From Gonatopus flavifemur (Eukaryota; Arthropoda; Insecta; Hymenoptera; Dryinidae): a stretch of DNA of 64,000 nucleotides. The stretch is from the NCBI GenBank assembly GCA_018340375.1, contig JAFFJZ010000029.1:2418001-2482000 (forward strand), in the 5' to 3' direction. This document shows positions 34,913-45,427 of this stretch, in pieces. Position numbers and translations under genes: made by a program. Below the pieces are notes generated by a model. It did no database searches. It had not been told where the DNA came from and saw nothing but the letters and a program-made list of their open reading frames with translations. The stretch's first letter is position 1. Each line of letters starts with the position of its first letter.

Positions 34913-35400
34913 AATTATCCAAGTGATGTAGACGATTGAAATGTGTTGTGTTTTGTCTGTTATACCCCATCACCTCCGTTTCAGTTCAAGGGTCCCCTTG
35001 AATCAGACAACTTTTGTCCGAAACATTCTCCTCCAAGACCCTTCGTTTTCGAGTTATTCTAATGTCAGATTCAGTATGGAACAATATCGATTAGAGCGCC
35101 ATCTTTGCGGATTTCAGGAAAATGGTTCAGACAAAAGTTTCTTGGTTTTTGACCTAGAATCTAAATCTGCAGTAAAAAATATGAGATGCTATTTAAAAAA
35201 CAAGAGTTGACCTCAGAATGCCCTCGAAGATGAGATTTGAGGTCAAAGCCAAGGCCACCATCGGATGTCCCCCTCGATACCCTACAATTTTTGTCCGAAA
35301 AATTTTCTCGTATCTCATTTTATTTCTGGAAAAAACGCCCGCGACACTTCAAATGCCCCACCCTGTATATGAATATTTGTATATGTGAATACTGTGTATA

Positions 35401-37434
35401 CAGGGCGTCCCATTTGAAACAGGACAGCTGAATAACTCTTCAGGGAATGGAGGGGGAAAAAAATTGTTCCAGATAAAAGTTGTAGGGTTCGAAGGGGGTC
35501 ATAAGATGGTGACCTTGAATTTGACCTTGAGGTCAATTTTGAGCATAATTGATGGTCACAGTATGTTTTTCTAGATGGAAAACCCTACGTTCGACCTCAG
35601 AAATGGAAAGAACGGAAAATTTTACGTCCGAATATGTTAACATATCAGGTCATTTAGAGGTCATTTAAAGGTCACAAAACCATTTTCTATGGATTTTCAC
35701 GGAAAAGCCTCAAACGAGTTCTTTCTTTGACAAAAGTTATTAGTTGAAGTGAAACCCCACGTTTCGACCTTGAATTGAAAGTAAACAGAACTAACCTTCA
35801 GAGTTTATTCTTCATATCAGTACGAAAATGATCATTAAGAAGTTTTCATCGTTTACGGTGTAAGTGCGGGTTCAAAATGGTTTATTCACCTAACGAATGT
35901 GTTGATATTTCAATGATCTTGGGTGAGTGTCGCGGAGTGTATCAAATAGCGTCACGATTGTACAGAGAGCGGTTTGGAGATCGGCAGCATCATCCTTCTC
36001 CAGAAGTCATTCGCCAAGTTGAGAGAAATTGTCGACAAGGAAGGATTGGTCAACGCCGAAACAATCAAGGTTTCAACTTTGACGACCCTTGATGCGTTGC
36101 TGTTTTAGCAATAATGCACATGAATCCTCATATTAGTTTACGTGATATTGAACGCGATTTGGGTATTCCACGCAGTACGGCACACAGAATTCTACAAGCT
36201 GCTCAATATCATCCGTACCACATCACACTGACCCAAGAATTATCTCAACAAGATATGCAGAATCGGGTTAACTTTTGCCATTGGGCTTTACAGAGGTTGA
36301 ACGAAGCGCCCGATTCCTTTCGATATGTTCTTTTCAGTGATGAATCAACGTTTCAAAGTACTGGCTTGTTAAATCGTCACAATAGCCACTATTGGTCAGC
36401 GCAAAACCCGCACTGGACTCAACAAGTTGATCATCGGCATCGGTGGAGTATAAATGTTTGGTGTGGAATTCTAGAAAATCAAGTTATTGGGCCGTATTTT
36501 TCTGATGGAACTGTTAACGGTCCTAATTATCTACAGTTTTTACAGAATGAATGACCAGTTCTCATGGAAGATGTGACATCAGCAACTAGGCAGAGGATGT
36601 GGTATCAGCAAGACGGTGCACCACCACACTTTGCTCGATGTGTGAGGGATTATCTGAATATCCTTTTCCCCAATCGTTGGATTGGTCGAGGTGGATTTGT
36701 ACTGTGGCCGGCAAGATCTCCTGATCTCACCCCTCTAGATTTTCATTTGTGGGGTTACGTAAAAGATGTCGTTCATACCAACCGACCAACAACACCTGTG
36801 GATCTACAACAACGCATCAGATACGCAATTGCGAATATTCGTGCAGAAGTTTTTCAGTCTGTTCTTGGAAACTTTCGACGCCGGCTGGAGGTATGTATTG
36901 GAAGAAAATGGCGGTCAATTCGAACATCTCCTGCAATAAGTGTGTCTTACCCGTCAACGGATTTGTGCCATCTGTAATTATAAAACGACGAACTGGAAGA
37001 ATAAATAATTTTTTAATTATTGTTCCAAATTTGGCATTCATTATCGTTCTCAAGGTCGAATTCAAGGTCGAAACGTGGGGTTTCACTTTAACTTTGATAA
37101 CTTCGGTCAGAGAAACAACTCGTTTGAGGCTTTTCCGTGAAAATCCATAGAAAATGGTTTTTTGACCTTCAAATGACCTCTAAATGACCTGATATGTTAA
37201 CATATTCGGACGTAAAATTTTCCGCTCTTTCCATTTCTGAGGTCGAACGTAGGGTTTTCCATTTGAAAAAACATACTTTGACCATCAATTATGCTCAAAA
37301 TTGACCTCAAAGTCAAATTCAAGGTCACCATCTTATGGCCCCCTTCGAACCCTACAACTTTTATCTGAACAATTTTTTCCCCCTCCATTCCCTGAAGAGT
37401 TATTCAGCTGTCCTGTTTCAAATGGGACGCCCTG
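35401..37434 (+). mobile_element. DD41D Tc1/mariner-type element with ~380-bp inverted ends
   Basis: The ends CAGGGCGTCCCATTTG and CAAATGGGACGCCCTG are flanked by TA (35399-35400 and 37435-37436). Inverted repeats run about 35401-35780 and 37055-37434. It starts only 35 bases after the previous element ends. The single gene is the transposase. A truncated relative is at 25330-26433. Confidence 0.93.
35877..36947 (+). pseudogene. DD41D transposase with two in-frame stops
   Basis: The helix-turn-helix region contains NECVDISMILGECRGVYQ and LRDIERDLGIPRSTAHRILQ. Catalytic aspartates lie in LFSDESTF (36335), YQQDGAPPHFARC and ARSPDLTPLDFHLWGY (near 36720). The spacing is 41 residues. Stops: TGA at about 36090 (after NFDDP, where the paralogue at 25.7 kb has CGA) and TGA at about 36552 (after FLQNE). 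Compared with the relative at 25.9 kb there are extra bases before the start codon. The element is inactive as it stands, but little degraded. Confidence 0.9.
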
Positions 37435-37441
37435 TATATTA

Positions 37442-38733
37442 CAGGTTGGTTGAAAAGTTTTGAAAGCAAAAATGAAAGAATGTGTATTTTTTGATGAAAT
37501 GATTTTTTTTATTCAATATAGTCTCCCTCAACTTCAACACACTTATTCCAACGATGCTCCAATAATTTAATACCATTTCTGTAATGATTTTCCGGAAGCT
37601 CCGCAAAATACTGTTCCACAGCTGCAATAGCTTCTTCATTCGACGAAAAACGCTTTCCACGAAGGAATTGTTTCGAATTTCTGAAGAGATAATAGTCGGA
37701 GGAAGCCAAATCTGGTGAATACGGTGGTTGTTCAAGCAATTCGTACTTCAATTCGTTCAGTTTAGCCATCGCCAGAACACTTGTGTGAACACGTGCATTG
37801 TCTTGATGAAAAATGATTTCTTTTATTCCGTAAACCGGGTCTTTTTTCACGTATTTTTTCATCCAACTGGTCCAAAAGGTTGCAATAATATTCAGGGTTG
37901 AGTGTAATACCTTTTTCGAGATGATCAATCAACAAAACCCCTTTTGCGTCCCAAAAAACCGATGCTAAAACCTTTTTTGTCGATCGTTCTGACTTCACCC
38001 GTTTTGGAGCTGAACAACTAGCTTAGTCCACTGTAAACGTTCTTTTTTCAGTTCAGGATCATGATGGTGGATCCAAGTCTCGTCCACAGTTACGAAACGA
38101 CGCAAAAAATCGGTCTTATTCTGCTTAAAACGCTCCAAATTACGCTGAGAAATTTGTTTTCGATTCAGTTTTTGTTGAATTGTCAACGAATGCGGCACTA
38201 AGTTTCCAAAAAGCTTTTTCATATATAATTCTTCCTGTAAAATATGGAGTACTCGTTCATCCGAGATGCCTATGGTATCAGCAATTTCACGCTTAGTCAA
38301 ACTCGGATCTTTACAAACAACATCATAGACTTGCTCAATGATTCCTGATTCCGTTGCACTTTTTGGACGTCCATTACGTGATTGATCTTCAACGCTTGTA
38401 CGACCACGTTTAAACTCTAAAACCCATCGATGTACAGTTGGAAATGAAGGAGCAGATTCCTTCAACACTTTCTTCATTTCAGTATGAATTTCTGTTGCTG
38501 ATAAACCTTCCAAGACAAAGAATTTTATCACTGCACGATATTCGGATTTTCCCATTTTCACAAAATACACTGACACGTCAACTTCGAATGGCTTGTAAAT
38601 AAAGGATGAATTGATAGATCGGAATAAAATTGTGTGTGTGTTCAAATGAAGGATGAAATATAAAAATAGCGTATGAATTTTGATTCCTGTACTGGTTGAT
38701 AGGTGTCGCTTTCAAAACTTTTCAACCAACCTG
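37442..38733 (-). mobile_element. Mariner element (DD34D), full length
   Basis: The ends CAGGTTGGTTGAAAAGTTTT and its reverse complement are flanked by TA (37440-37441 and 38734-38735); length 1292 bp. It begins five bases after the TA of the preceding element and has landed within what remains of a Copia LTR. Confidence 0.93.
37509..38555 (-). pseudogene. Mariner transposase with two frameshifts
   Basis: The likely start is MGKSEYRAVIKFFVLEGLS near 38555. The helix-turn-helix part includes LTKREIADTIGISDERVLHI. The first catalytic motif is TVDETWIHHH (near 38080). A frameshift near 38000 leads to KSERSTKKVLASVFWDAKG. A second, near 37860, leads to FHQDNARVHTS and PDLASSDYYLF, with 34 residues between the last two aspartates. 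The C-terminus is complete. The lineage is related to, but distinct from, the mariner at 4.5 kb. Confidence 0.9.
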
Positions 38734-38735
38734 TA

Positions 38736-38791
38736 TATTAAAGTCTCTAGTTAATACAAAATATAGTGTTTTCACTCTTTTATTTATAACA
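38736..38791 (+). repeat. 3' remnant of a Copia long terminal repeat
   Basis: Fifty-six bases between the mariner duplication and the primer-binding site, ending TTTATAACA as an LTR should. The rest of this LTR is displaced or lost upstream through the chain of transposon insertions. Confidence 0.6.
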
Positions 38792-38803
38792 TGGTAGCGG
38801 AGC
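38792..38803 (+). promoter_or_regulatory. Copia primer-binding site (initiator tRNA-Met)
   Basis: TGGTAGCGGAGC matches the complement of the 3' end of insect initiator tRNA-Met at 11 of 12 positions and follows the LTR end directly. It fixes the orientation (+) and the LTR boundary. Confidence 0.7.
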
Positions 38804-38879
38804 ACGGTTGAGTTTATTAAAATTGATAAAAGAAGTGATACGTGAAATTAAATAAAGTGAATAAAGAAATAAAAATGGC

Positions 38880-40272
38880 GTGTAGGATATTGTAATACCG
38901 ATATTTGATGGAGTGGAGTATAGCCATTGGAAAACACGGATTATGGAATTTCTGGAGCTCAAGAAATGCAAGAGTGTTGTTGAACGAGAGAGAACTGCTA
39001 CGGATAAAGCTGAAGAATGGAATCTATTGGACATCAAGGCAACAAATTATATATATGGTGCGATAACAAATACGCAACTAGAATATGTAACTGATCTAGA
39101 TACAGCATATGAAATAATGAAAAAATTTGATGATATGTACGAGAAAAAATCTACAGCTTTACAAATTATCTGCAGAAATAATTTAGGAAGAACAAAATTG
39201 CAAAACTATCGGGATGCAAGTGCTTTTTCCGATGTTTTTGAAAAAAATGTGAATGAATTGAAAGCAGCAAGAGCTTATGTGTCGGAAAATAAAAAACTCA
39301 ATTATATGCTAAGAGCTTTGCCAAGAGATTATAACTATATTGGAGATCTCATTGATGTTATACCAGAAAAAGAAAGAACAGTCGATCATTTGAAAAGCAA
39401 AATCAAGTTGGAAGCACCGGAAGATATAAACGAGCCTTGATTAATCAAGTGTGTTTGTTGCTAACCAGGAATCAAGGCCGTTTAGAAGATTTTCTCAAAA
39501 CAAATGTTTCAAGTGTGGCCAACACGGTCATATACAAAGGAATTGCCACGTGAGTGATAACGAATCTGGAAACTACTGCAGAGCACATCAAGTTGGACGG
39601 GACATACAACAGCAGACCAGAGGCAATCGTCACAATGTAAACAATCGAGGGTATCAACATAATAGTCGAGGAAATTTTCGCGGGAATTATCGAGGAAGAG
39701 GACGAGCGTATTATAATAACGGTTATGGACATTCGACTCAAGACAGTAACAGCAACTGTTTCATGGTTGGTATAAGTAATGAAAAGAATGCATGTTCAGA
39801 TGTCAATTCGTCCGGCAAAAATGAGATAGTATGGATGCTTGAAAGTGGATGTACCAATCACATAATCAATATTGATGTTCATTTCAATGAATATGTCATT
39901 TTAAACAAACCGATCAATGTTAAAGTAGGTGATGGTCTCCTCCTTCAAGCCACAAAGGTAGGAAATGTGCGAGTAAATTTCTATGTTCTTGGAAAACCAT
40001 CTAATGTAACAATATCCAATGTTTTTTCCGTTAAAAAGATGGAATCGAATTTATTGAGCTATGGAAAAATAACAGAGAAGAATAGAGTCGTTTCTATAGA
40101 TGATACATGTAAAATCTACAACAAAGCGAACAGTGAATTAATAGCTGTTGCCAATAAAATTAATAATTTATATGTTTTGAAAGGATTTGTAAATTTGAAT
40201 AAATCGTCAAATATAAACGTCAATGCTACAGTCAACACTAATACGAGCAAAATGTTCTCGAAAGAAAAATAG
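38880..40272 (+). pseudogene. Copia gag and protease region
   Basis: The first frame (IFDGVEYSHWKTRIMEFLEL to about 39440) is a UBN2/Copia-type Gag with the usual YSHWKTRI start and ALPRDYN block. A frameshift or stop separates the next frame (39451-40272). That begins near a CCHC zinc knuckle, CFKCGQHGHIQRNC (39508). Then comes a Gly/Asn/Arg-rich stretch and the protease motif WMLESGCTNHI (near 39833). The catalytic Asp of the usual DSG is Glu here, so the protease is probably inactive. A further integrase N-terminal region follows in broken frames (40270-40500). Confidence 0.85.
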
Positions 40273-40479
40273 CATAGAATTTTTGAACATATAAATTTTG
40301 ACTATCTTGATATACTATGTGAAAATAAGTTGCTTGAAGGTTGACCAGATAAACTCGAATCAGATTACATGAGATGTGCTATTTGTATTGAAAATAAAAT
40401 GCATAATATACCATTCGAAAATAATCGAATCAAAGCAACTGAAATACTCGAGATTAAACACACTGATTTAAATTGCCCT

Positions 40480-41036
40480 CACAATTTTTGAAAACTGCGG
40501 TGAGAAATATTTCGTATCGTTTATTGATGATTATAGTAAATTGGCTGAAGTATACTGTATAAGAAGTAAGGATCAAGTTTATGACTGTTTCACTGAATAC
40601 GTCAATGAGGTAGAAAATTTGACAGGTGAAAGAATGAAAAAATTGAGGTGTGACAACGGAAAAGAGTACTTGAATACGAGGTTCCTCAATTTCACAAAAA
40701 ATGAAGGTATTAAAATTGATCCACGTCCAGCATACGTACATCAGTTGAACGGAACAGCGGAGAGGTTTAACAGAACTATTATGGATATGTCCAGGTGTCT
40801 GTTGACCGAAGCGAAAGTGAATAAGAGATTCTGGCCAGAGATAGTTAAAACTGCGGTTTATTGTAAGAATAGAACATTAGCCAACACAATCGAAGGAAAG
40901 AAAACCTAGTGTAAAAAATCTGCGTTTGTATGGGAGTAAAGTATTCGTAAAATACCTGAAGCGAAATAAAAATCTAAGTGGAATAGGAGAGCTGATTGCG
41001 GAATATTACTCGGTTATACTGATGTTGGTTGAAGAA
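40480..41036 (+). pseudogene. Copia integrase, truncated
   Basis: The catalytic core is visible. FIDDYSKLAEVY (near 40520) carries the first Asp, LRCDNGKEYLN (near 40645) the second, and HQLNGTAERFNRTI (near 40740) the Glu. A TAG stop lies at 40907-40909. Weak homology (GSKVFVK-like) continues to about 41030, where the non-LTR element begins. The reverse transcriptase and the 3' LTR are missing. Confidence 0.85.
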
Positions 41037-41039
41037 TTT

Positions 41040-43300
41040 TGGTCATCATCATCATGAAGTAATCAGTCTTACGACTGGTTTGATGAAACCCTCCACCCCT
41101 GTCTATTATCCGCCGAACGTTTAATTTCTACATATCTACTACATCCCTTGTCTTGTACGATTTGCTTCATATAACTTGATCTAGGTCTACCTTTACCAGT
41201 TTTACCATTCATTTTCCCTTCCAATATTGTTTTCAATAAACTCTCATGCCGTAATGTGTGTCCTATAAGATTGCTTCTCCTTTTCACGATGTGTTTCAAA
41301 AGATTTCTTTTTTCATTTATCTGCTCGAGTACTTCTTCATTTTTGACTTTGTCTATCCATTTTATTCTGAGCATCCTCCTATAACACCACATTTCAAAAG
41401 CTTCAAGTCTTCGTTGATCAGTTTTCCCCATTGTCCAAGTTTCGCAACCATATAATGCTGTGCTCCAAACGTAACTTTTCAAGAATTTCTTCCTTACTTC
41501 CAAGCTTATATTTTTTGAGCATAATAACTGTTTCTTTTGGTAAAAAGCCTGTTCCCCTTGTGCTATTCTTGTTCTTATATCTCTTTCGCTTTTGCCGTTT
41601 TCTATAATTATGCTTCCTAGATATTTGAATTCTTTCACCTGTTCAATTGTCTCGGTATCTATTTTGATTTTCGTTCTTCTAGCTGTTTTCGCTGCTGTAC
41701 ACATCATGAATTTTGTTTTGTCTTCATTTATATTCATACAATAGTTTTCCAATAATATTGTTCTCATAGTGTTGAGAATATTTTCTCACTCAGTACTAAT
41801 CGTGGCAAGTGAAGCTATGTCATCCGCGAATCTCAACATACTTATATTCTCTCCCTGAATCTGTGATTGCGATTGAATTTCCTCCTTCACTTCGTTCATT
41901 GCTTCTTCTATATATAAATTGAAAATCAGTGGCGATAATGAGCATCCTTGTCTCACCCCTCTTCTTATTTGTGCTTCCCCTTCCTGACCCTCTACGTCTA
42001 TTATTGCACTTTGATTTTTATATAATTCGTATATCGTTCTTCTATCTTTATAATTTATTCCTACCTTCTTCAGGATCACAAACATCTTCTTCCAGTCCAC
42101 ATTATCGAAAGCCTTTTGTATATCTACAAAACCTATGTACACAGATTTCTTCAGCGCTATCCTTTTCTCTATTACTGCCCCAAGTGCTAAAATTGCTTCT
42201 CGCGTTCCCCTATTTTTTCTAAAACCAAACTGATCTTCTGCCAGTCTACTCTCTATTTTATTTTCCATCCTCCAGTATATAATTTTGGTCAGTATTTTCG
42301 AAGCATGTGGAGTTAAACTGATCGTTCTGTAGTTCTCGCATTTGTCTGTCCCTTGTTTTTTCGGGGTAGCGACAATTTTATTCTTTTGGAAATCTTCCGG
42401 TACTTCTCCTTTTTCGTACATATCTCTAATCAATTCAAACAGTGCGTCACGAGTTCCTTCACTGGAGGCTTTTATAAGGTCCGCACTTATGCCATCTATG
42501 CCTGGCGCTTTATTATTTTTCAATTCTTTCAAAGCCTTGTCAAATTCTGATCTCAATATCGAATCTCCCAATTCTTCCTCATCTACATCCTCCTCCTGCT
42601 CTGAAAGTGCTGTATCATCGTTTCCTCTATACAAGTCCTCCGAATGATTGATCCACTGTTCTATTTTCTCTTCCGTTTTTATCAATTGTCGTCCTAGAGA
42701 GTTTCTAATCTTATTGCTTCTAGATTTCATTTGTCCGAAAAATCTTTTAATAATCCTGTATGCTTCATCTATTTTTCCTAAATGCAATCTTATTTCTATT
42801 TCCTGACATTTCTCTTCTAACCACTGTTTTTTTGCTTTCCTCGATTTTCTTATTATTTTATTTCTCAATGATTTGTATCGTTGCTGGCCTTCTTGGCTAT
42901 CATTATTCTTGTATTTTTTTCTTTCATTCATCAATTCTAAAATTTCTCCCGTTATCCATGGGTTTTGAGATTCTACTCCATCATTCTTCAAAATCTTATC
43001 CGCACATTCTCTTATATTCCCCTTCATCTTTGTCCATCTCCTCTCTATTCCCAAGTCTTTCTCTTTTTGATCTCCCAATTTTTCATCCAACATGTTCTCG
43101 AATGCCTCATGTGTTTGCTTTTGCTTGAGGTTCTTCAAATTCAATCTTTTCTGCATTTTCTTTTTCTTCTTCAGAGATTCGAATTTCAGAAAACATTTCA
43201 TCATCAACATATTATGATCACTATCTATATCTGCACTGGGATAAGTTTTACAGTTTTTCACTTGGTTTCTAAATCTTTGTTTCTCTGATGCTCGAACATG
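41040..43300 (-). mobile_element. 5'-truncated non-LTR retrotransposon
   Basis: Reads leftward. It starts in the last part of the endonuclease (SDHNMLMMK near 43205) and ends near 41040 with AAGACTGATTACTTC followed by an ATGATGATGATGA tail. The microsatellite-type 3' end is shared with the fragment at 26591-27268. 5' truncation is typical of target-primed reverse transcription. I place it near RTE-like elements but the clade is unresolved. Confidence 0.85.
41069..43261 (-). pseudogene. Non-LTR reverse transcriptase
   Basis: The first frame (41786-43261, 491 residues) holds the connector after the endonuclease, a Lys-rich region and the RT fingers and palm. Blocks are KAPGIDGISADLIK, ENYRTISLTPHASKIL, DQFGFRKNRGTREAIL, FVDIQKAFDNVDW, GVRQGCSLSPLIFNLYI and the active site MLRFADDIA (FADD instead of the more usual YADD). 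A stop near 41787 follows ATISTE. The sequence then continues (41069-41767) with the thumb and C-terminal region: EFKYLGSIIIENGKSERDI, LYGCETWTMGKTDQRRLEAF and RRMLRIKWIDKV. The copy is little decayed. Confidence 0.92.
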
Positions 43301-43931
43301 TGGGGGATATAGGAAAGAGATGACTGTACTTCCTTCGATGTCTCCTTTGTATGATGCCCAAACTGTTCTGATAGATACAAACGAGAATAATTCATCTGAG
43401 GTAGTTCTACTTTATCAACAAAGAATGGCATTCAATCAGTCTAAGTGATTTTCACTGATTTAGATGCTGAAAACTACAGCAGAATGAATTTCTCATTACC
43501 ATAAAATATTATTATACAATATTGGTTCAGTGCTGTATTCATACACGATTTTGGCGGGTGGACGCGTGGGATCCGTGCACTTGAACTCCTTAATTCCAGA
43601 AAATCTTGTTGTCCCATTTTTGAATCTAAACGATTTTGAAACTAAAGAGTCGAGCTTTCGATATATCAAGGTCTTATCGGACTCAAAAGGGTCGCATTGA
43701 ACGAAAGATGCAAAAATATACTTTCATAATTTGAATTTCTATGTGAATTATTTTTCCCACGTGATTGAATATATTTCTATTGCAAAATTCCGGAAAAATC
43801 CCATTAATATCAGGGATAACATGTTTCCATTGAACAAAAATGATGAGGATTATGATTTTCCGAGAAAATGCGGGTTGAAAAAATTTTCAACATTTGAACC
43901 CCTGTAATATGACAACCCGACTTTACAGACA
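43301..43931. other. No recognisable gene
   Basis: AT-rich sequence between the non-LTR element and the inverted end of the Penelope-like element. No supported feature. Confidence 0.4.
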
Positions 43932-44312
43932 CCTGTTGTTAACACAATTCGAAGAGGTTTACTGGTACAACAAATTTATGGAATTCCATTAACATTGATG
44001 AGATTGAAATTTCGAGGTGGTAACACTTGAATTTCACACCTTATGTAGGGTAGGCGGGAATGGTCATGCGTAACTAAGCCGTTTACTCACTCTTGACCAC
44101 TGCGGGAAGGGAGGGGGGGGGCTCGTGGAGTAGGTGATTCTTCATCATTCGTTTTTAGTGTGACGATCGTTGTTACAATGTTTGTTACTTATCTGAGTAC
44201 TATTTATGGTACCGTGATGGTGTGTTTCTCCTAGGACTGCGGTCCATACCCTGGTAGAAATTTGTCTAGTAATTCACGAGTTGCAACACTTCTCCTCGTG
44301 GAAAACTAGAGA
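43932..44312 (+). repeat. Inverted terminal segment of the Penelope-like element
   Basis: 43932-44250 is the reverse complement of about 59865-60185. Shared blocks include CCTGTTGTTAACACAATTC, GGTGGTAACACTTGAATTTC, GTAGGGTAGGCGGGA and CGTTGTTACAATGTTT. 44251-44312 (CCCTGGTAGAAATTTG onward) is the reverse complement of 47345-47403. Penelope-like elements often carry such an inverted partial terminal repeat next to a main copy. Confidence 0.8.
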
Positions 44313-44334
44313 CCTCATATGTATATTCATTATA

Positions 44335-45355
44335 CAGGGTGAGGCATTTATCTTGAGACAACTGAATATCTTGATGGGATCACTTTTTTTTGGAAAATGT
44401 TTCATACAAAAGTTGTTATACAAAGAGGGGGCCACAAAACTACGATATCAGTTTCATCATAGATGGCGTTATGATCGATTAAAATGGGGTCAACATCATT
44501 TTCTTAAACGGGAACCCCCACTTTCTATTGCATATCTTGATTCTACGCAAAAAACTGAGTAACTTTGGCTCGAAACGTTTTTCTAAATTTTCGAAAATGG
44601 CGCCAAAATCGATGAAGAATAAAGTCTATGAAACAATATGCGGATATCTTATGGAATGCATCCAAGAGCCGAAATATCTCATTCGAATGTTGTTGTTAAC
44701 AGAGAGGACGACACAATGGCGATATCAGTCCCGTAGTAGATGGCGCTGTGGTCAGTGAAACTGAGGTGAACCTCAATTTTTCAAATGGAAACTCCTACTT
44801 CTTAACGCATATCATGATTCTACGCGAAAAAATGAGGAAGTTTTGTTTGGAACATTTTTCCTAAATTCTTGGAGTTCAAACAGTGGAAAATGAGGTTGAT
44901 GGAATAGTTCTACTGCATTAGAAGAGTTACATTGAATTGAAGTCATTTACAATGTTTTGGACATGACATTTGTTGTGTTTTGTGTTCGATTTCTTCTCTG
45001 AAATTATTATTGTTTTCATTTGTTTGTTGAGCGTTGCTTCACACATAATGCAGTAGAACTTTTTCATCAACCTCATTTCCCCCCGTTTCCATCTTCAAGA
45101 ATTCAGGAAAAATGTTTCAAACCAAAATCCCCCTTTTTCTCGCGTAGAATCATGATATGCGATAAAAAGTAGGAGTTTCCAATTGAAAAAATGATGTTGA
45201 CCCCATTTTAATGGATCATAACGCCATCTATGATGAAACTGATATCGTAGTTTCGTGGCCCCCTCTTTGTATAACAACTTTTGTATGAAACATTTTCCAA
45301 GAAAAAGTGATCCCACCAAGATATTTAGTTCTCTTAAGATAAATGCCTCACCCTG
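44335..45355. mobile_element. Foldback MITE with CAGGGTGAGGCATTTATCTT ends
   Basis: TA flanks (44333-44334 and 45356-45357). The terminal repeats are ~200 bp (44335-44560 against 45130-45355), including GGGGCCACxAAACTACGATATCAGTT-like blocks. Between them is a partial direct repeat of the arm near 44640-44880. No gene. It lies inside the Penelope terminal palindrome. Confidence 0.85.
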
Positions 45356-45427
45356 TATATTCCATGTTGATAGATATACATAATATGTATATATACAATG
45401 TACAATGTAATATCTCTATATATTATA

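Larger units (their letters stand above)
32746..35365 (+). mobile_element. DD41D Tc1/mariner-type element with a duplicated, inverted right end
   Basis: The ends CAGGGTGGGGCATTT and AAATGCCCCACCCTG are flanked by TA (32744-32745 and 35366-35367). The outer left arm (32746-33446) is a reverse-complement copy of the whole right end (about 34669-35365), including the last ~230 bp of transposase coding sequence. After a ~75-bp filler, a shorter original inner repeat follows (about 33521-33700). The transposase gene lies at 33849-34912. Confidence 0.9.

Noticed and set aside
41929..43288. Plus-strand frames opposite the non-LTR reverse transcriptase
   Set aside because: Phe/Leu/Ser-rich antisense shadows of the RT.
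44281..45319. Short frames in the CAGGGTGAGG foldback element
   Set aside because: Mirrored in both arms; products of inverted repeats, not genes.
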